From positions 35,666 through 99,665 of the forward strand of contig JAKZAP010000144.1 of assembly GCA_023053575.1 (NCBI GenBank): 64,000 nt of DNA. Direction: 5' to 3'. Made by a program: the position numbers and the translations under genes. This DNA comes from Branchinecta lynchi. Its lineage: Eukaryota; Arthropoda; Branchiopoda; Anostraca; Branchinectidae. The notes below the pieces were generated by a model. It saw nothing but the letters and a program-made list of their open reading frames with translations, was not told the DNA's origin and made no database searches. Of the stretch, positions 1 through 13,700 are shown one piece after another. Within the stretch, counting starts at the first letter, position 1. Every line of letters starts with the position of its first letter.

Positions 1-3000
1 AGGTTTGTTTTCCCACAAGGTTAGTTTTCCCACAAGGTTTGTTTCCCCACAAGGTTTGTTTCCCCACAAGGTTTGTTTTCCCACAAGGATTATTTTCTCA
101 CTAGGTTTGTTTTCCCACTGTGTTGGTTTTCCCAAAAGGTTCGCTTTCCCGCAAGGTTCGTTTTCCCACAAGGTTGGTTTTCCCGCAGGGTTTGTTTCCC
201 CATAAGGTTGGTTTTCCCACAAGGTTTGTTTTCTCACAAGGTTTGTTTTCCCACAAGGTTTGTTTTCCCACAAGGTTTGTTTTCCCACAAGGTTTGTTTT
301 CCCACAAGGTTTGTTTTCCCACAAGGTTTGTTTTGCCACAAGGTTGGTTTTTCAGAAAGGTTTGTTTCCCCACAAGGTTGGTTTTCCCACAAGGTTTGTT
401 TTCCCGCAGGGTTTGTTTTCCCACAAGGTTAGTTTTCCCACAAGGTTTGTTTCCCCACAAGGTTTGTTTCCCCACAAGGTTTGTTTTCCCACAAGGATTG
501 TTTTCTCACAAGGTTTGTTTTCCCACTGTGTTGGTTTTCCCAAAAGGTTCGCTTTCCCGCAAGGTTGGTTTTCCCACAAGGTTGGTTTTCCCGCAGGGTT
601 TGTTTCCCCATAAGGTTGGTTTTCCCAAAAGGTTTGTTTTCTCACAAGGTTTGTTTTCCCACTAGGTTGGTTTTCCCACAAGGTTTGTTTTCCCACAAGG
701 TTTGTTTACCCACAAGGTTTGTTTTCCCCCAAGGTTGGTTTTCCCGCAAGGTTGGTTTTCCCACAAGGTTGGTTTTCCCGCAGGGTTTGTTTTCCCACAA
801 GGTTAGTTTTCCCGCAAGGTTTGTTTTTCCACAAGGTTGGTTTTCCCGAAAGGTTTGTTTCCCCACAAGGTTGGTTTTCCCACAAGGTTGGTTTTCCCGC
901 AGGGTTTGTTTTCCCACAAGGTTAGTTTTCACGCAAGGTTTGTTTCCCCACAAGGTTTGTTTTCCCACAAGGTTTGTTTTCCCATTGTGTTGGTTTTCCC
1001 AAAAGGTTCGCTTTCCCACAAGGTTGGTTTTCCCACAAGGTTGGTTTTCCCACAAGGTTGGTTTTCCCGCAGGGTTGCTTTCCCCATGAGGTTGGTTTTC
1101 CCACAAGGTTTGTTTTCTCACAAGGTTTGTTTTCCCACTAGGTTGTTTTTTCCACTAGGTTGGTTTCCCCACAAGGTTTGTTTTCCCACAAGCTTTGTTT
1201 TCCCCCAAGGTTGGTTTTCCCGCAGGGTTTGTTTTCCCACAAGGTTAGTTTTCCCGCAAGGTTTGTTTCCCCACAAGGTTTGTTTTCCCACAAGGTTTGT
1301 TTTCCCACTGTGTTGGTTTTCCCAAAAGGTTCGCTTTCCCACAAGGTTGGTTTTCCCACAAGGTTGGTTTTCCCACAATGTTGGTTTTCCCGCAGGGTTG
1401 CTTTCCCCATAAGGTTGGTTTTCCCACAAGGTTTATTTCCCCACAAGGTTTGTTTTCCCATAAGGTTTGTTTTCCCACAACGTTTGTTTTCCCACAAGGT
1501 TTGTTTTCCCAAAAGGTTGGTTTTCCCGCAAGGTTGGTTTTCCCACAAGGTTTGTGTTCCCACTGTGTTGTGGTTTTCCCAAAAGGTTCGCATTCCCACA
1601 AGGTTGGTTTTCCCACAAGGTTGGTTTTCCCGCAGGGTTGCTTTCCCCATAAGGTTTGTTTTCCCACAAGGTTTGTTTTCCCACAAGGTTTGTTTTCCCA
1701 CAAGGTTTGTTTTCCCGAAAGGTTTGTTTCCCCACAAGGTTGGTTTTCCCACAAGGTTGGTTTTCCCGCAGGGTTTGTTTTCCCACAAGGTTAGTTTTCC
1801 CGCAAGGTTTGTTTTCCCACAAGGTTAGTTTTCCCACAAGGTTTGTTTCCCCACAAGGTTTGTTTCCCCACAAGGTTGGTTTTCCCACAAGGTTGGTTTT
1901 CCCGCAGGGTTTGTTTTCCCACAAGGTTAGTTTCCCCGCAAGGTTTGTTTCCCCACAAGGTTTGTTTTCCCACAAGGATTGTTTTCTCACAAGGTTTGTT
2001 TTCCCACTGTGTTGGTTTTCCCAAAAGGTTCGCTTTCCCGCAAGGTTGGTTTTCCCACAAGGTTGGTTTTCCCGCAGGGTTTGTTTCCCCATAAGGTTGG
2101 TTTTCCCAAAAGGTTTGTTTTCTCACAAGGTTTGTTTTCCCACTAGGTTGGTTTTCCCACAAGGTTTGTTTTCCCACAAGGTTTGTTTACCCACAAGGTT
2201 TGTTTTCCCCCAAGGTTGGTTTTCCCCGCAAGGTTGGTTTTCCCATAAGGTTGGTTTTCCCACAAGGTTGGTTTTCCCGCAAGGTTAGTTTTCCCACAAG
2301 GTCTGATTTAACACAATGTTTGTTTTCCCACAAGGTTGGTTTTCCCGAAAGGTTTGTTTCCCCACAAGGTTGGTTTTCCCACAAGGTTGGTTTTCCCGCA
2401 GGGTTTGTTTTCCCACAAGGTTAGTTTTCCCGCAAGGTTTGTTTTTCCACAAGGTTGGTTTTCCCGAAAGGTTTGTTTCCCCACAAGGTTGGTTTTCCCA
2501 CAAGGTTGGTTTTCCCGCAGGGTTTGTTTTCCCACAAGGTTAGTTTTCCCGCAAGGTTTGTTTCCCCACAAGGTTTGTTTTCCCACAAGGTTTGTTTTCC
2601 CACTGTGTTGGTTTTCCCAAAAGGTTCGCTTTCCCACAAGGTTGGTTTTCCCACAAGGTTGGTTTTCCCACAAGGTTGGTTTTCCCGCAAGGTCTGTTTT
2701 CCCACAAGGTTAGTTTTCCCACAAGGTTTGTTTCCCCACAAGGTTTGTTTCCCCACAAGGTTTGTTTTCCCACAAGGATTGTTTTCTCACAAGGTTTGTT
2801 TTCCCACAAGGTTGGTTTTCCCGCAGGGTTTGTTTCCCCATAAGGTTGGTTTTCCCACAAGGTTTGTTTTCTCACAAGGTTTGTTTTCCCACTAGGTTGG
2901 TTTTCCCACAAGGCTTGTTTTCCCACAAGGTTTGTTTTCCCACAAGGTTGGTTTTCCCGAAAGGTTTGTTTCCTCACAAGGTTTGTTTTCCCACTAGGTT

Positions 3001-6000
3001 TGTTTTCCCATAAGGTTGGTTTTCCCACAAGGTTTGTTTTCTCACAAGGTTTGTTTTCCCACTAGGTTTGTTTCCCCACAAGGTTTGTTTTCTCACAAGG
3101 TTTGTTTTCCCGCAGGGTTTGTTTTCCCACAAGGTTAGTTTTCCCGCAAGGTTTGTTTTCCCACTGTGTTGGTTTTCCCAAAAGGTTCCCTTTCCCGCAA
3201 GGTTCGTTTTCCCACAAGGTTGGTTTTCCCGCAGGGTTTGTTTCCCCATAAGGTTGGTTTTCCCACAAGGTTTGTTTTCTCACAAGGTTTGTTTTCCCCC
3301 AAGGTTTGTTTTCCCACAAGGTTTGTTTTCCCACAAGGTTTGTTTTCCCACAAGGTTTGTTTTGCCACAAGGTTGGTTTTCCAGAAAGGTTTGTTTCCCC
3401 ACAAGGTTGGTTTTCCCACAAGGTTTGTTTTCCCGCAGGGTTTGTTTTCCCACAAGGTTAGTTTTCCCACAAGGTTTGTTTCCCCACAAGGTTTGTTTCC
3501 CCACAAGGTTTGTTTTCCCACAAGGATTGTTTTCTCACAAGGTTTGTTTTCCCACTGTGTTGGTTTTCCCAAAAGGTTCGCTTTCCCGCAAGGTTGGTTT
3601 TCCCACAAGGTTGGTTTTCCCGCAGGGTTTGTTTCCCCATAAGGTTGGTTTTCCCAAAAGGTTTGTTTTCTCACAAGGTTTGTTTTCCCACTAGGTTGGT
3701 TTTCCCACAAGGTTTGTTTTCCCACAAGGTTTGTTTACCCACAAGGTTTGTTTTCCCCCAAGGTTGGTTTTCCCGCAAGGTTGGTTTTCCCATAAGGTTG
3801 GTTTTCCCACAAGGTTGGTTTTCCCGCAAGGTTAGTTTTCCCACAAGGTCTGATTTAACACAATGTTTGTTTTCCCACAAGGTTGGTTTTCCCGAAAGGT
3901 TTGTTTCCCCACAAGGTTGGTTTTCCCACAAGGTTGGTTTTCCCGCAGGGTTTGTTTTCCCACAAGGTTAGTTTTCCCGCAAGGTTTGTTTTTCCACAAG
4001 GTTGGTTTTCCCGAAAGGTTTGTTTCCCCACAAGGTTGGTTTTCCCACAAGGTTGGTTTTCCCGCAGGGTTTGTTTTCCCACAAGGTTAGTTTTCCCGCA
4101 AGGTTTGTTTCCCCACAAGGTTTGTTTTCCCACAAGGTTTGTTTTACCATTGTGTTGGTTTTCCCAAAAGGTTCGCTTTCCCACAAGGTTGGTTTTCCCA
4201 CAAGGTTGGTTTTCCCACAAGGTTGGTTTTCCCGCAGGGTTGCTTTCCCCATGAGGTTGGTTTTCCCACAAGGTTTGTTTTCTCACAAGGTTTGTTTTCC
4301 CACTAGGTTGTTTTTTCCACTAGGTTGGTTTTCCCACAAGGTTTGTTTTCCCACAAGCTTTGTTTTCCCCCAAGGTTGGTTTTCCCGCAGGGTTTGTTTT
4401 CCCACAAGGTTAGTTTTCCCGCAAGGTTTGTTTCCCCACAAGGTTTGTTTTCCCACAAGGTTTGTTTTCCCACTGTGTTGGTTTTCCCAAAAGGTTCGCT
4501 TTCCCACAAGGTTGGTTTTCCCACAAGGTTGGTTTTCCCACAATGTTGGTTTTCCCGCAGGGTTGCTTTCCCCATAAGGTTGGTTTTCCCACAAGGTTTG
4601 TTTTCCCACAAGGTTTGTTTCCCCACAAGGTTTGTTTCCCCACAAGGTTTGTTTTCCCACAAGGATTGTTTTCTCACAAGGTTTGTTTTCCCACAAGGTT
4701 TGTTTCCCCACAAGGTTTGTTTCCCCACAAGGTTTGTTTTCCCACAAGGTTAGTTTTCCCACAAGGTTTGTTTCCCCACAAGGTTTGTTTCCCCACAAGG
4801 TTTGTTTTCCCGAAAGGATTGTTTTCTCACAAGGTTTGTTTTCCCACTGTGTTGGTTTTCCCAAGAGGTTCGCTTTCCCGCAAGGTTGGTTTTCCCACAA
4901 GGTTTGTTTTCTCACAAGGTTTGTTTTCCCACTAGGTTTGTTTCCCCACAAGGTTTGTTTTCTCACAAGGTTTTTTTTCTCACAAGGTTTGTTTCCCCAC
5001 AAGGTTTGTTTCCCCACAAGGTTTGTTTTCTCACAAGGTTTGTTTTAACACAAGCATTGTTTTCCCAAAAGGTTTGTTTCCTCACAAGGTTTGTTTTCCC
5101 ACTAGGTTTGTTTTCCCATAAGGTTGGTTTTCCCACAAGGTTTGTTTTCTCACAAGGTTTGTTTTCCCACTAGGTTTGTTTCCCCACAAGGTTTGTTTTC
5201 TCACAAGGTTTGTTTTAACACAAGCATTGTTTTCCCACAAGGTTTGTTTTCCCACAAGATTGGTTTTCCCAAAAGGTTTGTTTCCCCAAAAGGTTGGTTT
5301 TCCCACAAGGTTGGTTTTCCCGCAGGGTTTGTTTTCCCACAAGGTTAGTTTTCCCGCAAGGTTTGTTTCCCCACAAGGTTTGTTTTCCCACAAGGATTGT
5401 TTTCTCACAAGGTTTGTTTTCCCACTAGGTTTGTTTCCCCACAAGGTTTGTTTTCCCACAAGGTTTGTTTTCCCCCAAGGTTGGTTTTCCCGGAAGGTTG
5501 GTTTTCCCACAAGGTTTGTTTTCCCACTGTGTTCTTTTTCCCAAAAGGTTCGCTTTCCCACAAGGTTGGTTTTCTCACAAGGTTTGTTTTCCCACTAGGT
5601 TGTTTTTCCCACTAGTTTGGTTTTCCCACAAGGTTTGTTTTCCCACAAGTTTTGTTTTCCCCCAAGGTTGGTTTTTCCGCAAGGTTGGTTTTCCCACAAG
5701 GTTTATTTTCCCACTGTGTTGGTTTTCCCAAAAGGTTCGCTTTCCCCACAAGGTTGGTTTTCCCGCAAGGTTGGTTTTCCCGCAGGGTTTGTTTTCCCAC
5801 AAGGTTAGTTTTCCCGCAAGGTTTGTTTCCCCACAAGGTTTGTTTTCCCACAAGGATTGTTTTCTCACAAGGTTTGTTTTCCCACTAGTTTGTTTCCCCA
5901 CAAGGTTTGTTTTCACACAAGGTTTGTTTTCCCCCAGGATTGGTTTTCCCGCAAGGTTGGTTTTCCCACAAGGTTTGTTTTCCCACTGTGTTGGTTTTCC

Positions 6001-9000
6001 CAAAAGGTTCGCTTTCCCACAAGGTTGGTTTTCCCACAAGGTTGGTTTTCCCGCAGGGTTGCTTTCCCCATAAGGTTGGTTTTCCCACAAGGTTTGTTTT
6101 CTCACAAGGTTTGTTTTCCCACAAGCTTTGTTTTCCCCCAAGGTTGGTTTTCCCGCAAGGTTGGTTTTCCCACAAGGTTTGTTTTCCCACTGTGTTGGTT
6201 TTCCCAAAAGGTTCGCTTTCCCGCAAGGTTGGTTTTCCCACAAGGTTTGTTTCCCCACAAGGTTTGTTTTCCCATAAGGTTTGTTTTCCCACAAGGTTTG
6301 TTTTCCCACAAGGTTTGTTTTCCCACAAGGTTTGTTTTCCCACAAGGTTGGTTTTCCCGCAAGGTTGGTTTTCCCACAAGGTTTCTTTTCCCACTGTGTT
6401 GGTTTTCCCCAAAGGTTCGCTTTCCCACAAGGTTGGTTTTCCCACAAGGTTGGTTTTCCCGCAGGGTTGCTTTCCCCATAAGGTTTGTTTTCCCACAAGG
6501 TTTGTTTTCCTACAAGGTTTGTTTTCCCACTAGGTTGGTTTTCCCGAAAGGTTTGTTTCCCCACAAGGTTGGTTTTCCCACAAGGTTGGTTTTCCCGCAG
6601 GGTTTGTTTTCCCACAAGGTTAGTTTTCCCGCAAGGTTTGTTTTCCCACAAGGTTAGTTTTCCCACAAGGTTTGTTTCCCCACAAGGTTTGTTTCCCCAC
6701 AAGGTTTATTTTCCCACAAGGAATATTTTCTCACTAGGTTTGTTTTCCCACTGTGTTGGTTTTCCCAAAAGGTTCGCTTTCCCGCAAGGTTCGTTTTCCC
6801 ACAAGGTTGGTTTTCCCGCAGGGTTTGTTTCCCCATAAGGTTGGTTTTCCCACAAGGTTTGTTTTCTCACAAGGTTTGTTTTCCCACAAGGTTTGTTTTC
6901 CCACAAGGTTTGTTTTCCCACAAGGTTTGTTTTCCCACAAGGTTTGTTTTGCCACAAGGTTGGTTTTCCAGAAAGGTTTGTTTCCCCACAAGGTTGGTTT
7001 TCCCACAAGGTTTGTTTTCCCGCAGGGTTTGTTTTCCCACAAGGTTAGTTTTCCCACAAGGTTTGTTTCCCCACAAGGTTTGTTTCCCCACAAGGTTTGT
7101 TTTCCCACAAGGATTGTTTTCTCACAAGGTTTGTTTTCCCACTGTGTTGGTTTTCCCAAAAGGTTCGCTTTCCCGCAAGGTTGGTTTTCTCACAAGGTTG
7201 GTTTTCCCGCAGGGTTTGTTTCCCCATAAGGTTGGTTTTCCCAAAAGGTTTGTTTTCTCACAAGGTTTGTTTTCCCACTAGGTTGGTTTTCCCACAAGGT
7301 TTGTTTTCCCACAAGGTTTGTTTACCCACAAGGTTTGTTTTCCCCCAAGGTTGGTTTTCCCGCAAGGTTGGTTTTCCCATAAGGTTGGTTTTCCCACAAG
7401 GTTGGTTTTCCCGCAAGGTTAGTTTTCCCACAAGGTCTGATTTAACACAATGTTTGTTTTCCCACAAGGTTGGTTTTCCCGAAAGGTTTGTTTCCCCACA
7501 AGGTTGGTTTTCCCACAAGGTTGGTTTTCCCGCAGGGTTTGTTTTCCCACAAGGTTAGTTTTCCCGCAAGGTTTGTTTTTCCACAAGGTTGGTTTTCCCG
7601 AAAGGTTTGTTTCCCCACAAGGTTGGTTTTCCCACAAGGTTGGTTTTCCCGCAGGGTTTGTTTTCCCACAAGGTTAGTTTTCCCGCAAGGTTTGTTTCCC
7701 CACAAGGTTTGTTTTCCCACAAGGTTTGTTTTCCCATTGTGTTGGTTTTCCCAAAAGGTTCGCTTTCCCACAAGGTTGGTTTTCCCACAAGGTTGGTTTT
7801 CCCACAAGGTTGGTTTTCCCGCAGGGTTGCTTTCCCCATGAGGTTGGTTTTCCCACAAGGTTTGTTTTCTCACAAGGTTTGTTTTCCCACTAGGTTGTTT
7901 TTTCCACTAGGTTGGTTTTCCCACAAGGTTTGTTTTCCCACAAGCTTTGTTTTCCCCCAAGGTTGGTTTTCCCGCAGGGTTTGTTTTCCCACAAGGTTAG
8001 TTTTCCCGCAAGGTTTGTTTCCCCACAAGGTTTGTTTTCCCACAAGGTTTGTTTTCCCACTGTGTTGGTTTTCCCAAAAGGTTCGCTTTCCCACAAGGTT
8101 GGTTTTCCCACAAGGTTGGTTTTCCCACAATGTTGGTTTTCCCGCAGGGTTGCTTTCCCCACAAGGTTGGTTTTCCCACAAGGTTTGTTTTCCCACAAGG
8201 TTTGTTTCCCCACAAGGTTTGTTTCCCCACAAGGTTTGTTTTCCCACAAGGATTGTTTTCTCACAAGGTTTGTTTTCCCACAAGGTTTGTTTCCCCACAA
8301 GGTTTGTTTCCCCACAAGGTTTGTTTTCCCACAAGGTTAGTTTTCCCACAAGGTTTGTTTCCCCACAAGGATTGTTTCCCCACAAGGTTTGTTTTCCCGA
8401 AAGGATGGTTTTCTCACAAGGTTTGTTTTCCCACTGTGTTGGTTTTCCCAAGAGGTTCGCTTTCCCGCAAGGTTCGCTTTCGAGCAAGGTTGGTTTTCCC
8501 ACAAGGTTTGTTTTCTCACAAGGTTTGTTTTCCCACTAGGTTTGTTTCCCCACAAGGTTTGTTTTCTCACAAGGTTTTTTTTCTCACAAGGTTTGTTTCC
8601 CCACAAGGTTTGTTTCCCCACAAGGTTTGTTTTCCCACAAGGATTGTTTTCTCACAAGGTTTGTTTTCCCACTGTGTTGGTTTTCCCAAGAGGTTCGCTT
8701 TCCCGCAAGGTTCGCTTTCCCGCAAGGTTGGTTTTCCCTCAAGGTTTTTTTTCTCACAAGGTTTGTTTTCCCACTAGGTTTGTTTCCCCACAAGGTTTGT
8801 TTTCTCACAAGGTTTGTTTTCCCACAAGGTTTGTTTTCCCACAAGGTTTGTTTTCCCACAAGGTTTGTTTTGCCACAAGGTTGGTTTTCCAGAAAGGTTT
8901 GTTTCCCCACAAGGTTGGTTTTCCAACAAGGTTTGTTTTCCCGCAGGGTTTGTTTTCCCACAAGGTTAGTTTTCCCGCAAGGTTTGTTTTCCCACAAGGT

Positions 9001-10742
9001 TAGTTTTCCCACAAGGTTTGTTTCCCCACAAGGTTTGTTTCCCCACAAGGTTTGTTTTCCCACAAGGATTGTTTTCTCACAAGGTTTGTTTTCCCACTGT
9101 GTTGGTTTTCCCAAAAGGTTCGCTTTCCCGCAAGGTTGGTTTTCCCACAAGGTTGGTTTTCCCGCAGGGTTTGTTTCCCCATAAGGTTAGTTTTCCCACA
9201 AGGTTTGTTTTCTCACAAGGTTTGTTTTCCCACTAGGTTGGTTTTCCCACAAGGTTTGTTTTCCCACAAGGTTTGTTTACCCACAAGGTTTGTTTTCCCC
9301 CAAGGTTGGTTTTCCCGCAAGGTTGGTTTTCCCGCAAGGTTAGTTTTCCCACAAGGTCTGATTTAACACAATGTTTGTTTTCCCACAAGGTTGGTTTTCC
9401 CGAAAGGTTTGTTTCCCCACAAGGTTGGTTTTCCCACAAGGTTGGTTTTCCCGCAGGGTTTGTTTTCCCACAAGGTTAGTTTTCCCGAAAGGTTTGTTTT
9501 CCCACAAGGTTGGTTTTTCCGAAAGGTTTGTTTCCCCACAAGGTTGGTTTTCCCACAAGGTTGGTTTTCCCGCAGGGTTTGTTTTCCCACAAGGTTAGTT
9601 TTCCCGCAAGGTTTGTTTCCCCACAAGGTTTGTTTTCCCACAAGGTTTGTTTTCCCACTGTGTTGGTTTTCCCAAAAGGTTCGCTTTCCCACAAGGTTGG
9701 TTTTCCCACAAGGTTGGTTTTCCCACAAGGTTGGTTTTCCCGCAGGGTTGCTTTCCCGATAAGGTTGGTTTTATCACAAGGTTTGTTTTCTCACAAGGTT
9801 TGTTTTCCCACTAGGTTGTTTTTCCCACTAGGTTGGTTTTCCCACAAGGTTTGTTTCCCACAAGCTTTGTTTTCCCCCAAGGTTGGTTTTCCCGCAGGGT
9901 TTGTTTTCCCACAAGGTTAGTTTTCCCGCAAGGTTTGTTTCCCCACAAGGTTTGTTTTCCCACAAGGTTTGTTTTCCCACTGTGTTGGTTTTCCCAAAAG
10001 GTTCGCTTTCCCACAAGGTTGGTTTTCCCACAAGGTTGGTTTTCCCGCAGGGTTGCTTTCCCCATAAGGTTGGTTTTCCCACAAGGTTTGTTTTCTCACA
10101 AGGTTTGTTTTCCCACTAGGTTGTTTTTTCCACTAGGTTGGTTTTCCCACAAGGTTTGTTTTCCCACAAGCTTTGTTTTCCCCCAAGGTTGTTTTTCCCA
10201 CTAGGTTGGTTTTCCCACAAGGTTTGTTTTCCCACAAGCTTTGTTTTCCCCCAAGGTTGGTTTTCCCGCAAGGTTGGTTTACCCACAAGGTTTGTTTTCC
10301 CACTGTGTTGTTTTCCCAAAAGGTTCGCTTTCCCGCAAGGTTGGTTTTCCCACAAGGTTTGTTTCCCCACAAGGTTTGTTTTCCCACAAGGTTTGTTTTC
10401 CCACAAGGTTGGTTTTCCCGAAAGGTTTGTTTCCCCACAAGGTTGGTTTTCCCACAAGGCTGGTTTTCCCGCAGGGTTTGTTTTCCCACAAGGTTAGTTT
10501 TCCCGCAAGGTTTGTTTCCCCACAAGGTTTGTTTTCCCACAAGGTTTGTTTTCCCACTGTGTTGGTTTTCCCAAAAGGTTCGCTTTCCCAAAAGGTTGGT
10601 TTTCCCACAAGGTTGGTTTTCCCACAAGGTTGGTTTTCCCGCAGGGTTTGTTTCCCCATAAGGTTGGAATTCCCACAAGGTTTGTTTTCTCACAAGGTTT
10701 GTTTTCCCACTAGGTTTGTTTCCCCACAAGGTTTGTTTTCCC
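1..10742 (+). repeat. 17-bp satellite array, forward orientation
   Basis: Tandem array of a 17-bp unit with consensus AAGGTTTGTTTTCCCAC. Common variants change the GGTTTG word to GGTTGG or GGTTAG, CCCAC to CCCGC, and ACAAGG to GCAGGG. Because 17 is not a multiple of 3, three units (51 bp) encode 17 residues before the pattern repeats. The composition avoids stop codons in several frames, so the array yields many meaningless open frames of 60-320 residues on both strands. No splice structure, promoter or unrelated coding segment was seen inside it. The array begins before the window. Confidence 0.97.
3150..8477 (+). repeat. Higher-order repeat inside the 17-bp array (offset 3587 bp)
   Basis: The variant pattern of 3150-4890 recurs at 6737-8477 at a constant offset of 3587 bp, exactly 211 units of 17 bp. 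Other blocks recur at offsets that are also multiples of 17: 1547 (about 2316-2540 against 3863-4090), 1955 and 1921 (7097-7680 against 9052-9600). The block at 1-1410 is a further copy whose offset jumps by 136 bp (eight units) part way through. This is the expected mark of unequal exchange between long blocks. The block ends are estimates. Confidence 0.85.
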
Positions 10743-13700
10743 AAAACCAACACAGTGGGAAAACAAACCTTGTGAGAAAACAATCCTTGTGGGAAAACAA
10801 ACCTTGTGGGGAAACAAACCTTGTGGGGAAACAAACCTTGTGGGAAAACTAACCTTGTGGGAAAACAAACCTTGTGGGAAAACCAACCTTATGGGGAAAG
10901 CAACCCTGCGGGAAAACCAACCTTATGGGAAAACCAACCTTGTGGGAAAGCGAACCTTTTGGGAAAACCAACACAGTGGGAAAAAAACCTTGTGGGAAAA
11001 CTAACCTTGTGGGAAAACAAACCTTGCGGGAAATCTAACCTTGTGGGAAAACAAAACCTGCGGTAAAACCAACCTTGTGGGAAAACCAACCTTGTGGGGA
11101 AACAAACCTTCCGGGAAAACCAACCTTGTGGGAAAACAAACCTTGTGGGAAAACAAACCTTGTGGGAAAACAAACCTTATGGGGAAAGCAACCCTGCGGG
11201 AAAACCAACCTTGTGGGAAAACCAACCTTGTGGGAGAGCGAACCTTTTGGGAAAACCAACACAGTGGGAAAACAAACCTTGTGGGAAAACCAACCTTGCG
11301 GGAAAACCAACCTTGTGGGAAAACAAACCTTGTGGGAGAACAAACCTTGTGGGAAAACAAACCTTATGCTGAAAGCAACCCTGCGGGAAAACCAACCTTG
11401 TGGGAAAACCAACCTTGTGGGAAAGCGAACCTTTTGGGAAAACCAACACAGTGGGAAAACAAACCTTGTGGGAAAACCAACCTTGCGGGAAAACCAACCT
11501 TGTGGGAAAACAAACCTTGTGGGAAAACAAACCTTGTGGGAAAACAAACCTTGTGGGAAAACAAACCTTATGGGAAAACAAACCTTGTGGGGAAACAAGC
11601 CTTGTGGGAAAACCAACCTTGCGGGAAAGCGAACCTTTTGGGAAAACCAACACAGTGGGAAAGCGAACCTTTTGGGAAAACCAACACAGTGGGAAAACAA
11701 ACCTTGTGGGAAAACCAACCTAGTGGGAAAAACAACCTAGTGGGAAAACAAACCTTGTGAGAAAACAAACCTTGTGGGAAAACCAACCTTATGGGGAAAG
11801 CAACCCTGCGGGAAAACCAACCTTGTGGGAAAACCAACCTTGTGGGAAAGCGAACCTTTTGGGAAAACCAACACAGTGGGAAAACAAACCTTGTGGGAAA
11901 ACCAACCTTGCGGGAAAACCAACCTTGGGGGAAAACAAACCTTGAGGGAAAACAAACCTTATGGGGAAAGCAACCCTGCGGGAAAACCAACCTTGTGGGA
12001 AAACCAACCTTGTGGGAAAGCGAACCTTTTGGGAAAACCAACACAGTGGGAAAACAAACCTTGTGGGAAAACCAACCTTGCGGGAAAACCAACCTTGGGG
12101 GAAAACAAACCTTGAGGGAAAACAAACCTTGTGGGAAAACCAACCTTATGGGAAAACAAACCTAGTGGGAAAACAAACCTTGTGGGGAAACAAACCTTTT
12201 GGGAAAACCAACCTTATGGGGAAAGCAACCCTGCGGGAAAACCAACCTTGTGGGAAAACCAACCTTGTGGGAAAGCGAACCTTTTGGGAAAACCAACACA
12301 GTGGGAAAACAAACCTTGTGGGAAAACCAACCTTGCGGGAAAACCAACCTTATGGGAAAACAAACCTAGTGGGAAAACAAACCTTGTGGGGAAACAAACC
12401 TTTTGGGAAAACCAACCATGTGGGAAAACAAATCTTGTGGGAAAACAAACCTTATGGGAAAACAAACCTTGTGGGGAAACAAACCTTGTGGGGAAACAAA
12501 CCTTGTGGGAAAACTAACCTTGTGGGAAAACCAACCAACCTTGTGGGAAAGCGAACCTTTTGGGAAAACCAACACAGTGGGAAAACAAACCTTGTGGGAA
12601 AACCAACCTTGCGGGAAAACCAACCTTATGGGAAAACAAACCTAGTGGGAAAACAAACCTTGTGGGGAAACAAACCTTTTGGGAAAACCAACCATGTGGG
12701 AAAACAAATCTTGTGAGAAAACAATCCTTGTGGGAAAACAAACCTTGTGGGGAAACAAACCTTGTGGGGAAACAAACCTTGTGGGAAAACTAACCTTGTG
12801 GGAAAACAAACCTTGTGGGAAAACCAACCTTATGGGGAAAGCAACCCTGCGGGAAAACCAACCTTATGGGAAAACCAACCTTGTGGGAAAGCGAACCTTT
12901 TGGGAAAACCAACACAGTGGGAAAAAAACCTTGTGGGAAAACTAACCTTGTGGGAAAACAAACCTTGCGGGAAATCTAACCTTGTGGGAAAACAAAACCT
13001 GCGGTAAAACCAACCTTGTGGGAAAACCAACCTTGTGGGGAAACAAACCTTCCGGGAAAACCAACCTTGTGGGAAAACAAACCTTGTGGGAAAACAAACC
13101 TTGTGGGAAAACAAACCTTATGGGGAAAGCAACCCTGCGGGAAAACCAACCTTGTGGGAAAACCAACCTTGTGGGAGAGCGAACCTTTTGGGAAAACCAA
13201 CACAGTGGGAAAACAAACCTTGTGGGAAAACCAACCTTGCGGGAAAACCAACCTTGTGGGAAAACAAACCTTGTGGGAGAACAAACCTTGTGGGAAAACA
13301 AACCTTATGCTGAAAGCAACCCTGCGGGAAAACCAACCTTGTGGGAAAACCAACCTTGTGGGAAAGCGAACCTTTTGGGAAAACCAACACAGTGGGAAAA
13401 CAAACCTTGTGGGAAAACCAACCTTGCGGGAAAACCAACCTTGTGGGAAAACAAACCTTGTGGGAAAACAAACCTTGTGGGAAAACAAACCTTGTGGGAA
13501 AACAAACCTTATGGGAAAACAAACCTTGTGGGGAAACAAGCCTTGTGGGAAAACCAACCTTGCGGGAAAGCGAACCTTTTGGGAAAACCAACACAGTGGG
13601 AAAGCGAACCTTTTGGGAAAACCAACACAGTGGGAAAACAAACCTTGTGGGAAAACAAACCTTGTGGGGAAACAAACCTTGCGGGAAAACTAACCTTGTG

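Noticed and set aside
1..10742. CRISPR-like regular repeats
   Set aside because: Units are contiguous without unique spacers, and the context is eukaryotic satellite DNA.
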